DNA of 64,000 nt from Paragorgia papillata (taxonomy: Eukaryota; Cnidaria; Anthozoa; Scleralcyonacea; Coralliidae), in the NCBI GenBank assembly GCA_035771165.1, contig JAWNZC010000319.1, forward strand, positions 10,001-74,000, given 5' to 3'. Both the position numbers and the translations under genes were made by a program. The notes under the pieces were generated by a model. It ran no database searches. It saw only the letters and a list, made by a program, of their open reading frames with translations, and was not told where the DNA came from. Of the stretch, positions 21,489-33,989 are shown in pieces; position 1 is the stretch's first letter; each line of letters opens with the position of its first letter.

Positions 21489-22170
21489 GGCATGCGGATG
21501 TTGTTACGTCCACGATCCATACACTCACTGAAGACTAGTTTTATCACTTTGAAACTTCCTGACAATTTTGTGTTATCGGTAAAGTATATCCATCCTGTCA
21601 TTGTGGTTGGAAAAGGTCAATCAATTATACCAGTGGGAAAGAAGTCAAAGAACACAAAAGCCGCGGAAAGGATGTATTCCCAACCTATATTGATGTACTT
21701 GTAAAATTAAAATCACGCTGTGTCATTGTTAGGCGATAGTTAAGATAAATACTTCTCTTATAGTTGGCGGCATAAATACAGCATTGTCATTGTCACCTTA
21801 TTTATATACATGAGATTAATTTAGAACAGATTAATTTATGTACGATTATAATTAATGTACAAATTATAAATAAATAGTCGTCTTCTCAACTTGAAACTTG
21901 ACTGAAGTCTGAAGAAGGGCAATCTCTGAAACGTATACGACTGTGTTGTATGGGATATATTATAGGTTTGAATCAAAGGCGAGAGGTTGCATATAGGATA
22001 CACAACACAAATATTGTAACTAGCTATAGTGTGATATTCGGAGTATGTTAAAATGTCATAATATTTGTCAGATTAAATCATAAAAAAAGAATTTCAGAGT
22101 ATGTGAGAATTGAGATGGAGAGAGTTAGGACTAACTGAATTTAGTAATCTGTATGATTCGATACAGAATA

Positions 22171-22494
22171 TTATTGTCAGTTTCAGCTTGAAATTCGTTT
22201 GTAAACATTTGTCGGAAGGTTGGATGGGAACTATAGGTACGGAAGTACGCGAAGTTCGTTGTAAAGTTTGAATTTAATAAGCTTCGAATTGAAATCATGG
22301 ACCAGGAGATTATTTTTTGTATCGCGCTTGATGGAAATGAAGAATAATAGATACTTGGTTAAACAGGAACAAGTTTCCGACTTGAATTTGTATCTACGTC
22401 GCAACGTAGTTTTGAACATTGCAACGTAAGTTCGGAATGTTCATTTCAATTATACGTATCGGATTTCAAAAGCAAGCTGAAATTGACTATAATA
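22171..22494. mobile_element. Mini-transposon 'GTCAGTTTCAGCTTG', copy A
   Basis: TTATTGTCAGTTTCAGCTTG at the left is inverted as CAAGCTGAAATTGACTATAA at the right. Copy B at 23529-23838 shares the interior (for example GCAACGTAAGTTCGGAATGT). Confidence 0.75.
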
Positions 22495-23250
22495 ACTATT
22501 TACTATTCTCAGTGATACAGCAACTATTGTGCGCATGTTGTATTACATTTACCGACTGATTAATATTCATTTCTTTTGACTTGTCTTCATAAATTATTAT
22601 ATAATATTTGGCACTGGACTCGAATGAACTGTTAAAAAAGAGGTAAATATTAGGGACCTTAGCAAGCTAGGACGACGATGGCAATTAAGTTACTACATAT
22701 TAAAAGAAACCATGGATGAGGACATCGTATATTGTATTTATGTATTTTGTAAGACCTTTAAAAAGCAGCCATAGCTTCGACAAAGTGACGTACAATAGAT
22801 AAACGCCTAAATAAACTAACAGCTTTTGCTGTTCCTTGACACAACTGAACAGTTGTCTTGAAAACGTGAAAACGCTTCAGTTGACGTTGTATCGCAACGA
22901 TACGGTGTTGGGGTTACTCTTGGGACTGCAAATTATTCAATGCTTTGTTTTGGTTCAAAAATTCTATTGTACTCGGGTTGTCGTCGTGACGTTCGCGTTG
23001 TGCTTGCTTAAGGTCGCTAATATCTTTGTAAGACGAAACCGGGGCACTAGTTGCAAAGGTATAACAACAAGGGCAATGACAATGACAATGGCTATTGTTT
23101 GTTTTCCAAACATATGCGCTCGACGAAAAGTAACTGACTTTATACTAAATTCAGATCTTTCTACTTTGAACGCATGGCCTCTTTTCCTCTCCTAACCTTT
23201 GATTTTATCTCGAGTTTACTTAACCAAACGTCAACAACCAAAAGAATCCC
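22495..23250. other. No gene recognised
   Basis: AT-rich sequence between the two copies of the mini-transposon. A plus-strand open frame at 22836-23195 has no family signature and no convincing splice context. Confidence 0.5.
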
Positions 23251-23528
23251 ATCAAAGCTTCCTGGTGTCAATAATAAAACATTGTTTACGAACATAGATC
23301 CACGGTAATTTTCTGACCACGCACCGTTTGATGTTCCCGCTGTTTCTAATTAATCTTGCATGATGACGACGATATAAATACCTCTAAACGTTAATCTAAA
23401 AACGGACGTGCATGCAAACCGAGGTGACAGACTATTGTTGCATAACCACTTGTACGACTTTTTAGCACTTATGGAGATCCTAATACTCTATTAAATCTGT
23501 CTGTACAATCCTATATATATATATATTC

Positions 23529-23838
23529 TTATAGTCAGTTTCAGCTTGCTTTTGAAATTCGTTTGTCAACATTCGTGTGGTACGGAAGTTCGCGAAGTTC
23601 GTTGTGAAGTTCGTCGTGAAGTTCCAATTTAATAAGCTTTGAATTGAATTCCTTTGGTAAAATCACGGAGAAGAAGATTATTTGTTGTATAGAATATAAT
23701 AATAGATACTTGGTTAAGCAGAAACAAATTGCCAACTTAAATTTGCATCTACCTCGCAACGTAGTTCGGAACATTGCAACGTAAGTTCGGAATGTTCATT
23801 TCAATTATACGTATCGGATTTCAAAAGCAACCTGAAAC
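23529..23838. mobile_element. Mini-transposon 'GTCAGTTTCAGCTTG', copy B
   Basis: Starts TTATAGTCAGTTTCAGCTTGC and is collinear with copy A to the end, where the inverted end is decayed (CAACCTGAAAC). Interior differences are many, so the copies are old. Confidence 0.7.
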
Positions 23839-24017
23839 ATAAAATGGTTTGGAATTTGCCGGCAGGAAATCGTAATCGGAGTATGAAATCCTACTCAAAC
23901 TACGTAAGGCCGTAAGTGGAAAGCCATCTTGTAAAAAAACACGGAACAAACAACATATTAGTAACATTTCCTTAATACATTTATTGTTTGTTTCATGTAA
24001 TCTATACTTTAAGATTA

Positions 24018-26515
24018 CCCGCACACGAGAGCGCCTATTAGGAAAGCTAACAACCGTGTGACACGTTTTGCTCAGCAGCAGTAGTTCCCAGCTGTATCAA
24101 ACACGATAGATTTTTGTCTCACAGCTTCGCAAGCGGTAAAATTCTCAGGAGAAGCGACATTTTTTTGCGCGAATGGATTTTCTATTTTAGTATTGAATAG
24201 ACTTCTATAATTAATTCTAGTCCATGATAGCTTATAAGACAAAGTAGCTTCGCGCAAAAAACATCGCCTAGCAGAGAAAACTGCCTTCGCTGAGCAAATG
24301 ACTTGACGAGGCGGTTAGCTCATCTCAGAGCCCGTGTGTGAGGAAACAGGAAAGGCTTTAGGTTTCTTGTACAGTTCCAGTAAATATACATACAGTTTAC
24401 AAATCTACACATATAAGCCAATATCAGTGAACAAAGTTAGTGATTGAAAGCTTAACACATTACGTACGGTAGTAGATGTATAGCAATGATGTTTTCTTGT
24501 TGTAAAATGATTAAAAAATTGTCAGACGCGGAAATTGTAATCGGAGCATGAAATATCAAAGCCCATCTCAAAATACAAACAAGTGGAAACATGGTTGCCT
24601 CACTGTTTTCTATACTAAAAATTAAACGTAGTTTGAGCTAGAAAGATAAAATTGCAGTGTGCTTCGTCAGGCCTCTTACTACGCAGTAATACACTAACAT
24701 TTTCGTTTTGTGTGCGTATATATATATACATATAAGTCTTCTTCTATTTTAAACAAAAGATCCGAACTCTTAGCTAAGTGCCGTCATGAGAATAAATTTT
24801 ACGCCTGTAATATAAAACCTCCTTAAATTTTCATCACTTTTTAGTCCGATGATTTAGTTCATTTATTAGTTTTTAGTTTACTGTTTTACCATCACGTTAT
24901 AATCTGTACATGCATGTTTATGCTCTACTTAGTATTGAGCTCTCTCAGAAGACAGTGTCAACAACCTACGTGAAAGATTATATATATATATATATATATA
25001 TTTAACGGAGTTTGTGGATGCCAGTCTCGTATTCTCATTTCTCACGTACACGAGTTTCTCTCTGACGAAGGGCCTTCGCTCGAAACGTTAGACTCCTACG
25101 TTCTCTGTTTCGGCAGTATATCAAACCTTACTATATTTCGATTGTTGTTTCAACACTGTCTAGTTTGTTCAAGACAAGCTGTTTACGGTAAAAAGACATA
25201 CGAGATATAAATAAAATAAAATAAAAACAAAGTTTTGGGGCTGATTTACGTTCTTGAAAGTGTCTACGTTATCTCAATTTGAAACCAGAGATCTGCATCA
25301 ACAACTAAAGACATTAATTGCCATTTCGTTCACTCTTGTTAAGTAAAAAAACAACACAAAAGATTATCAATCCTGGCTTATGAGAGTGAGAATGGGAGGT
25401 AAGCGTGAGGTATGGATCACGTTTCATAAAAAAATAACGGTTATTTGACGTTTAGCAAAAAAAAATAATCACAGAATTATTAAATCTACACTATTGCCTC
25501 GCCCCAAAACTACAACCAGCTGACAACTTCAAAAAGTATAAAAAACATATTCATTCGATCTTATTATAAAAATTAAATTAAATTCCTTGAGCCAGAGTGC
25601 ACAACACTCGTTCTCGAATATCGGTCATCAGAAGGAACATAAACAGCATTGAATGCATGACCAAAAAAATATAAGGCTCTGCGTGAGGAATGGTGAAAAT
25701 ATAAAATGATGGAGTATCAAAACACGATAGCCCGACATAGTTTATTAACGTTATACTCTAGCTTAAAGGTTTTTTGAACGCAACTTAAAAAGTTACAGTT
25801 CATGACCCAACGTTTTGACATTCCAATCTATCTCTCCATCAGGAGTAATTAGTTGTGAAAAAGATCCCATATTTACACTCTCAAATAAAAAACGAGAGAC
25901 TTGGGCAAGCCGCGTGGAAGGATGATATCTCCCGCAAATCAGGACATATTAATCTTATAAAAATTATCAATTACAAATTATAAAATATAGGTATAGCAAA
26001 TTACAATCCACGACAAATTCAGCATGCTTATTTCTCATTTCATGGAGAATTATTACAGAAGATCAAGCCTCACAGTTTAATCACATTTCAACGTCACAAG
26101 AATCCACCATCTCACCGATCTCGCTCAAAAATATTGGCTATTCATTGCCGGTGTCAAAATTAAAATATAACCTAGAGCCAACGGAAGCTTAGCTAGGGTC
26201 TGCGAGACAGATTTATTGATAACACTTTTAACGTCAACTTGAAAAAAATCGACACTGCAGGCTCTCAGTTTAAAAAGCTTTAAGCTATGCTGTCTCGCCA
26301 AAATTTCAGACAAAGAAATAGTGATGTTTCGATTATTTGTTTGAGTAAAGCAAGGCCTATATTGGCCTAAAACGGTATATTTTCTTTACCGAAAATCTCG
26401 TACCCACTTTAAACTTCTTTTGAAGCTTCCTATTACGTCGTACAACATTGACATTGTCTAAAAAGCAGTACTTTGAACTTTATTTTTGATTACGCTATTA
26501 TTAAAACATATATTG
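24018..26515. other. Mostly unassigned non-coding DNA
   Basis: Apart from the repeat at 25056-25165 and short AT tracts, no gene is seen. A possible weak inverted end pair (CACACGAGAGCG near 24022 and GAGCCCGTGTGTG near 24330) hints at a decayed mini-transposon. A motif like the hammerhead family lies on the minus strand near 25800-25850 (CCTGATGGAG ... CAAAACGTTGG). Confidence 0.4.
25056..25165 (+). repeat. Hammerhead-like repeat, 'CTGACGA' family
   Basis: CTCTCTGACGAAGGGCCTTCGCTCGAAACGTTAGACTCCTACG: box CTGACGA at 25062-25068, hairpin GGGC-CTTC-GCTC, then GAAACGTT. It is followed by the family's tail (TTCGGCAGTATATC, TATATTTCGATTGTTG). Other copies are at 30226 and 45925-46375. Confidence 0.7.
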
Positions 26516-26519
26516 CTTT

Positions 26520-26700
26520 ACAATAGTTTTGATAACGAAATACTGACGTTTCAAGCAGAGCCCTTCATCAGAGTAAAAGGACTGTAATTCAGTATTTCGT
26601 TATCAAAACTAACCTCAACAGTTTACCACCTTTTTACTTTGCTCTATTTAAAACACTGCCTACAGTACACAACATTCTACTTTATTAGGCCGTCGAAACG
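26520..26700. repeat. Inverted pair of hammerhead-like repeat units
   Basis: A minus-strand unit (TTTTGATAACGAAATACTGACGTTTC ... CTTCATCAGAG) is followed within 30 bp by a plus-strand tail (CAGTATTTCGTTATCAAAACT ... ACACTGCCTAC). Confidence 0.7.
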
Positions 26701-27990
26701 TCGGTCACTACCACCACAAACAGTCTTTCTCAAGACTTCTCTAATCTATAGACGAGCAACTTTCTCAAACATGTTACTCTACTTTATTATATTATATTAT
26801 ATTACTCCACGAATAAAAATAGTAATTTATTTTAGTATAGTAATATTTTTAGACACCACATGGTCAAAGGCCGTTGATAATAAGATCAATATTGAGGAAT
26901 GTATAATATTATCTGATATAAACTGTCGGTTGGGTATATGTTGTAATAATGTACATGCAGTTATTACTAACCAATTGCGGTACATTTATATACTCCGAGT
27001 CTATATTCAAAGCTATTATATTAGGAGTTATTCGGTCTCAAGTTGTGTTAGTGACAATAATTCGTAGGTTAGATATCGGAAAGACTTGAAAAAAAAACAT
27101 CACCTTCAGGCTTAAGCTATAAACCCACGAGGCGATAATTTGTTTAACTATAGCCAGTCTGGTCTGAATAATTGTCAAATAAAACATATAAAAAAATATA
27201 TAAATACTGTTCTATCCGTCGACTTTGCACACTTGTTTTGTTAATTGATTGAAATATCCTAGCAAAGTACTCAGACTTTAGACTTTTGAGTGGTCAGGTA
27301 TATATATATTTTGCGCTGGAAATCGTCGAGTGTAGATAGCGAAACGACATCAGCTAGAACAACACAGAGAAGGCCGTTATAGTTCTTTCCGACATGATTT
27401 TGGGCACTATATATTTAACTTGGACGGCGCATCGATCGTCAGAAACGATGACAAAACAAGGTAACTCATAAGACGAAACTTTATGCTATTCTTATAAACC
27501 AGCGAAGCATGCAAATATTGACTGAAGTGGGATTTTGAATTCGTACCTTCGTGATCTGGGATACCGGCTTACCGGCTAGCTGTTGACTCTGTCGAGATTA
27601 CAAGCCGGAATTGAAGACGAGTTTTTATCATATGGAATTTTCTTTTCTTGTTTCTTTAAAGGTAATTTTGAAATAGAACTAAAACGCTGAACATCTTTAT
27701 GGATAAGGTTAGGTTGGTAACAGAATGTTTTGTCACTTTGGAGTAAAAATTTGCTTCCGGATCGGCACACTGCGCGGGTATCCTAGCCATGCGAGTTCAA
27801 ATCTTGCTCGAGACAAAATTGTTTAGTTCAGTTTCTTTTCATAATCATGTTTCTCTGGGTAAGATTCCAAAATAGACACACGTAAGTAGAATTTGACGTA
27901 TTTAAGTTCCTTCGTTGGTCTTTTATTATATAATATGCAGTTCTTTAAAGATCGTCCAAGCTTATATATTTCTTCTCTATTACAGGTTAC
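26700..27990. other. No gene recognised
   Basis: AT-rich, with open frames at 26639-27067 (plus) and 27576-27770 (minus) that lack family signatures; the former begins inside a hammerhead-like repeat. A possible tRNA-like B box (GCGAGTTCAAATCTTGC near 27790) has no matching A box. Confidence 0.45.
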
Positions 27991-27996
27991 GAGGCA

Positions 27997-28316
27997 CAGT
28001 CAAAATGGAAATACCTTCCCACTTCTGCTTCTGTAGTTTGTTGTGTATTACTGTATTTCTGTAGCCGCTACAGAAACGTGAGAAAAATCTAGCGATAAAA
28101 GTCGCTTATTCTTGATTTATATTTGTTTGTTGGTATCGATTTGGGAGAAGCATTCGTTATATTATGATATTAAATTCTATGAAAGCTAAATTATACTTTT
28201 TATTCACATTTTTCGATACACAATTTTCATACGCTTCAGTAGCTACAGAAATACAGTAATACACAACAAACTACAGAAGAAGAAGAAGAAATGGGAAGGT
28301 ATTTCCATTTTGACTG
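27997..28316. mobile_element. Mini-transposon with about 75-bp inverted ends
   Basis: CAGTCAAAATGGAAATACCT at the left and AGGTATTTCCATTTTGACTG at the right; the arms continue through TTTGTTGTGTATTACTGTATTTCTGTAGC and its inverse. The right flank is TA and the left is CA, compatible with a decayed TA duplication of a mariner-type element. Confidence 0.75.
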
Positions 28317-28630
28317 TAAACTAAATAAATACAAAATGGCCTGGGAGATCGTTTCATGGATTTGTTCCAGATTTCACGACAAGAATTGGCAAGCAGGAAG
28401 AAAATATTTTAACTACATAGTTTATATACATGATAGTCACTCATGACGAAACTGGTTGACTGTAAACAAGAATCAAAACGATACTGGTTCATTTGGTCGG
28501 TGCATAAAGAACTGCAAATATTGGTTGAATAGATTTTAAAAAAAACAACGAAGAAATAGTTCATGGAGTTAGTTCCTTCAAGAAATGCATTTTTTAAGAC
28601 GAGAGACAATTGAAACAGTGTTTATCATTA

Positions 28631-28698
28631 AGCAAGGAGCGTCAAACGAGGAAGGAGCCTCCACTGAGGAAGAAGGCCTCAAGGAAGAAGTTGACTTG
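28631..28698 (+). CDS. Exon-like segment with consensus donor (uncertain)
   Basis: GC-richer, low-AT segment ending TTGACTTG before a consensus GTAAGT. One frame reads an acidic peptide (QGASNEEGASTEEEGLKEEV), a second open frame a basic one (KERQTRKEPPLRKKASRKK), so the frame cannot be chosen. The acceptor (ATTAAG or CAAG) lacks a good pyrimidine tract. It could be a short internal exon of an unknown gene or chance; no partner exon was found. Confidence 0.25.
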
Positions 28699-28699
28699 G

Positions 28700-30190
28700 T
28701 AAGTTAACGAGCTCGTGTGAGACATCATTGAAAACTACTCCTTCAGTCACTCTAAAGTCCTTGAAGAGCAAGGATTGTTGTTTATGGTGAATTGCCTTGT
28801 TTATTATTGGTACGCATCTTCTAGAAATAAAGGCTATTTATTTATTCATATCGACTCTTCAGCTTAATTGCCTTTGATCTAAACTCTCTTTGATCAAACG
28901 TTTGGTAGCCTAGCTATTAGCATAGAGCGTCACGTAGTCTTGAAATACATCTTCATACTCGTTCAAAATTACAAACGAACAAACATTTGATATTCTTGAA
29001 CATAACAAATGACTTTCAGTTGAAATTAATAACAATATCTGGTCACCATGCATAAGCGAGTATAACTACATACATGTATATGTATCAAATACAGTTCACG
29101 GTTGTAGCTCACTAAGATACTAAGTTTAAATCGAATAAACCATGCACATACATAACTGACCAACAAGCCACAATCATTTACTCAAAGTTTATTTCTCTGA
29201 AATGATTTGAAAGTCAGTTTAACAAGCTTCCACCAGTCCATTACCGGTAAGCTGTCACGAAATCAATTTAGAAGTTGCTTTGTCAAAAAGACAAAGGAAC
29301 ATTTATAAGACTACAGTAATTTTTACAATGCTTTGTACAGTTAAATATCGTTTGTATATATAACTTGGCTTCCACACAACTTGATGTAGTAGTTATGTGT
29401 TCGTATTCTGCTGGTCGCATTTATACATATTTGAATTGTTATTTACAATGTGAATTGATGTTCGTGATATCGACTCAAGTGTCTTACACTTAGCGACAAA
29501 AACTCAGTAAACAGATCTATAGTAGAGCCTACAATTGCTTCACTATAAGATTTTACTCTTTCAAATTTAAGTATGATACACTTCTGAGCATTGTTATTCA
29601 AAATGTGAGCGTAGAAAGACAAAGCTATACACTGTGTGACGAAGGATCTTTTTCTTGAATATACCACAAGGAATAAATAGCATCGTTTACCTTATCATCT
29701 TAAGTATTCTGAATAAACAAAAAAACAACGATATACTTTGGAAGTGCGAACGAAAATCGATTATTCAAAAGATATTTTCTAAAACTGACTAGTCGGCAGT
29801 TTTGAAGTTTAGGCTTAGCTTTATAGTGAAGCATGTTTCTTTGTAACAAGTCTAATCCCATGCATAGCTTTATACGAAATCAAATGTAGCTGAGATGTAT
29901 TAGAACTCTCCCCATGCACGGTCATCCATTTTGGTTTCCAACTTTTGAAAAGTTACATCGCTACACTAAGAATATTTCTACGTTTCCGCTCAGCTGAAAC
30001 GAGCAAGCAATGAAATGCTTATCAAAACTGGATGTAATCGGAACGGTACAGGAGTCAGAAGGTTTCAATAAAATTTTATCGCTGAGTTATCAGTTATTGT
30101 CGTACAAGCCATTGTTTATGCTAGCTGACCACCTTCTATGGTTCATCCTATACAAACGGTTTATATATATAAAGAATCGAAATATAGTTA
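28700..30190. other. No gene recognised
   Basis: AT-rich DNA with short open frames only. AATAAA-like signals occur at about 28829 and 29672 but cannot be tied to a transcript. Confidence 0.45.
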
Positions 30191-30194
30191 GAAC

Positions 30195-30350
30195 GTAGGA
30201 GTCTAACGTTTCGAGCGAAGGCCCCTCTCTGACGAAGGGCCTTCGCTCGAAACGTTAGACTCCTACGTTCTCTGTTTCGGCAGTATATCTAACCTTACTA
30301 TATTTCGATTGTTGTTTCTACACTGCCTACGCAGCACGCTACTTTTATTT
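30195..30350. repeat. Inverted pair of 'CTGACGA' hammerhead-like repeats
   Basis: A minus-strand half unit (GTCTAACGTTTCGAGCGAAGGCC) directly faces a complete plus-strand unit: UCU (30226-30228), CTGACGA (30229-30235), GGGC-CTTC-GCTC hairpin (30237-30248), GAAA (30249-30252), CGTT, AGA (30257-30259). The tail ends ACACTGCCTACGCAGCACGCTAC. Confidence 0.75.
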
Positions 30351-30359
30351 CACTATATA

Positions 30360-31300
30360 TATATAAAGGCTACTTATTTCTCCAAATAGAAGTTTATTCC
30401 TAGAATTTAGTTGTCCGGAGTTATTCACGGTATAAAACTATTTAGAATCAACTTCTCTACTACTAGTCCAGTACTCCTATTGCCTTTCAAAATTAGGAAG
30501 CTTCTAGTTATTTTAAATCAACAAGAATGCTAGCAAAGAAAGCAAGTTACACTCAAAAGAATTTACGAGCTAAGCAAGAAGTGAATCTAAAAATCCTTTA
30601 TTAGAACAGTGTACAAGAAATAGAAGATAAAGATTCCATCAGTTCTAGATTAAGCTCAAGACAAGCAATAATGAAATGCCTCCTATATCTAGAGAAACAT
30701 TTCGTTCCTTCTTCCTGTTTCTGCTTGGTGCTCAAAATAACTCAAATATACTTATGTCACATATCCCAGCTATAAAATTCCAAAGAAACAGACCATCTTT
30801 CTTCCGTATTTCTACTCAAGACAATCTTATGATTCCTTAATTCAAAAAGAAATAAGCTAATCGTTTGCTTTGCTAGTGAAGCTTGGTTGACGAACCTCCG
30901 CCATAAATTACCTGCTTCAAAGACCCGGAGTATAAATCTTTAAGTTCTATCTTGTAAAAAAAGAACAAAAGTTTGATTGTAGTAACCAAAGTCTTTAAGT
31001 CTTTTCCAAACCGTACGACAATTCCTGTGAACTTCTATCAGTTTGATATAGTCCATGTATGATCTTCGTATTCAGAAGACTGACATCTTTGTACAGTTGA
31101 ACACGTCAGGGTCCTCCGCCTTCCCCTCGCTATCAGCTAATTATAGCATGTCATTGAGAGAGCGAGAGAACCCGAATTGTTTTTGAACGCATTTCCGGCA
31201 AGTCGTGACTGACAAAAAAATACTTATCGCGTAGGTGTGAACAACGTTAATATTTTTTTCGGTTTTCACGACATTGACATCGTAGACTCAAGTCGGGTAT
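30360..31300. other. No gene recognised
   Basis: Non-repetitive AT-rich DNA without convincing open frames. Confidence 0.45.
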
Positions 31301-31302
31301 AC

Positions 31303-31452
31303 CTGATCCAGCTGGTGGACTTGACAGTTCGTGGCAGTGTGTTCGGGCACTGGGTCGAGATTAACGAGTGAATGATCTCGTATGAGATTAGTCAGAACAA
31401 CAGCAGCGTAGGAGAGACATCGTGTCAAAATATGAATCGCTTCAGAGGCCAT
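31303..31452 (-). CDS. Candidate first coding exon, unknown protein
   Basis: A minus-strand ATG in a good context (ATAATGG) opens exactly 50 codons (MASEAIHILTRCLSYAAVVL ... NCQVHQLDQ), ending at CAG before GTATAC. The N-terminal half is moderately hydrophobic and could be a signal or anchor segment. No family is recognised. The plus strand of the same segment also has an open frame ending at a consensus donor (MNRFRGHYYSNDKR before GTAAGA at 31473), so at most one reading is right. Confidence 0.3.
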
Positions 31453-31839
31453 TATTACTCCAACGACAAGAGGTAAGAAGCTACAGTAATGTTTTACTTG
31501 TCTATCGTCATAACATATGCGTGATCGGTCACTTAAAGTCACCGGATAGGGCGAAAATAGTATTGGAAATTTCTATACTATTCTCCTCATATCACTGGCA
31601 CAATTTCAAAGTCTCCGAGAAACCAAAACAACCCAAGATGATCTCTTAAATATGGCCATAAGCCGAATGGGGGGAGTAAGGGCAGGGAGCAGTCAAGGGA
31701 TAGCCCAGCTGATAGAAAGTTCAAGCTTAGAAAATGTCTGAAGAAATAGTTTAGAAAGTGTAAATGCGTTCTTCATCATCATTAAACGGTGTAATGCCCA
31801 TCCGGATATGCAGCTCAGTAGCTAAGAGGCGAGCGTTTG

Positions 31840-32210
31840 GGAAAGCGTAAGTGATCGGACTATTAAGAGTCTCCCGTCGCAAAAAAACTCCACAGAGCAA
31901 CATAGCAATCATTTCTGTCTCGTTGAACTGTTGTGACTGTACTTGTGTTATCCAATCCGGTAAGTGTCGAAATAATGGCGGTCAGAAACGGTCGCTTTGG
32001 CATGTTTGGGTTTTGATGTTTTTCAACAAAGATTGCGCGTAGGCTTCTATTTCGTTGACGATAAATACGAGGAGATCTTGCGTGCGAGTTCACAAAACCT
32101 GTTAGGAGCAATAAGTGAACCGTTTTGCAAGCAGAGGAGAAGATTTATGACGCATCGTGAGTCGAGAAGGTACATAACGAGATCAACCAAGAGGCAACTG
32201 CAGTGAACGA
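31840..32210. other. CpG-containing segment with open frames on both strands
   Basis: The plus strand has a frame ending at a consensus donor (CCG before GTAAGT near 31961) and a second frame to 32206. The minus strand has an ATG-started frame (MPKRPFLTAIISTLTGLDNT...). Base composition is less AT-biased than its surroundings. Together with 31303-31452 this is the most gene-like unassigned stretch, but no domain is seen. Confidence 0.3.
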
Positions 32211-32219
32211 CAATTATAC

Positions 32220-33980
32220 AATAATTACACAGAGAAAAATCAATAAAGCAAAAAATAGGTTAGTGGAACTATCTTTGTCTATACACGACGGGGTTTAAAA
32301 TGAATACTTTATTCTATTTCAAATAACTGATACTTTAACATTGACTCTGCTAAGTTCAGGCTTGTTAAGCGCACTCTAGCAAGCACGTCGCACTATCGCC
32401 TTTTCAAAAAGGGAGTATCCGGTTGGGGCAACAAGCGTGATTTACACAGTTTACTAGTCACTACTAAAAGTCGGTTAAAAACGGCAGTATTTCGTAAAAT
32501 AAGACTAGAGCAAGGTTGAAATGTGACATGTATAACACCATCTCAAATGGGCTTAGTCTGAGTTGAGTACTTTTGACAGGAAACTGTACACATGGATTAC
32601 ACATCAACGTTGTAATACGTAGATACATCGCATTTATAAACCTGTTTCCACAACTGAAAGATTTACAAAGCAATCCAAGGTGTTTTAGGAAAATATTTAC
32701 CTGAAAATTATGTAATTATAAGATTATGTATATAAAAAATCAAACGGTTAAGTTAAACAGCTTTAGGAGTCGACTATGTAGAGGTCGTAGTGTCCTGTAT
32801 ACTTCTCGCTCGCACAGCAATTTACGCAAGAATCATTACTGCGCAATGACACTCTCGTGTTACTGCATAAAACAGTTTCAAAATGACTGGGTATATAACA
32901 CATTAAAGATTCTAGGCTGTAGTCTGAGTACAAAGCACAGCAAAACGATATCTCCCTAGCGTTTGCTTGATAGTTCTTATTGATTCGACATGGCGTTGTA
33001 CAGGAAACTCAAGATGGTTGTTTTAATTGTATTTTAGAACGGTTGAGTGCAGGAAACGGCATTTTTATATGAACAAATCGCCAGAGGTTTTTTAGTCTTA
33101 CTGCTTGCCGCTTTTTGTGTGAAAACACTTTACACGTCTTTTATAACCCGTGTCCTTCTTTCTAGTGTCAATCGTCTAGTACGTCTTAGTTCCCTTTCGT
33201 GCGATCATCGCCGAGATCTGAAATCGTTCCGGTTCGCCGTAGCTCTATTTCATTATAATAATTCGGAGTTTCGTTTCAATGCTTGCAAACCTTCACTAGC
33301 GGTTTTTTCAAAAAAGCGTTATAGTCAACGCAGAAAGTTCGCCGACTTCGATTTTTTTAAGGCGATTGAAAATCTCGATCCTTTGATCCCCGCCTCGCCC
33401 CAATTATGAAACACTTTGCACAATGTATATTATATATATAGAGATAGAGAGTGACATGTACATCATTATTCATGCATTGTTCTACTTATAAAAAGCTTCA
33501 TAATGCACGAAAGTACGCCGGTATCTTGGCCCAAAAGGATGATGAAAGGCCGATGATTTTGCGGCCCACTTTGCATGGCCCATTCTTTAGAGGTCAAAGA
33601 ATTTGGGAACAATGGGTTATTGATATTATTCAATGGACGTTAGTGGGCAGATGCAGTGGGGGAGAGGTTTTTGCGGATAGTTTTAACCAAGGAGATACAT
33701 TGGGATTTGTGATAAATCTGATACCAAGAAGATCGTTAAAGTTTTGGAAGTTTTCTTAACAAGCAATTCGGAATGAAATTGAACTAAATCTCTAAACCTC
33801 ATGCATGGCGGAGCGTCAGTAGGTCTGGCGTGCGCAACTAAAGAAGCGAAGAACTGATATAAAGCGACAGCTTATATTCGGATTTAGCAGGATAATTTTG
33901 AATGGAAATGAACAAAAGCCGTTGTTTACCGCTAGTTTTTGAAGTTACATGCGGCTTGTCAACGATTTAACATCAAAGAC
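32220..33980. other. Unassigned; two consecutive plus-strand open frames
   Basis: Frames at 33047-33409 (starting at a non-ATG codon and opening with a hydrophobic stretch) and 33451-33759 read like protein but lack recognised motifs, and the first has a stop just upstream. No splice model could be supported. Confidence 0.3.
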
Positions 33981-33989
33981 TATGGTTTA

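Noticed and set aside
27560..27830. tRNA-like B box (GCGAGTTCAAATC)
   Set aside because: No A box or cloverleaf could be formed around it.
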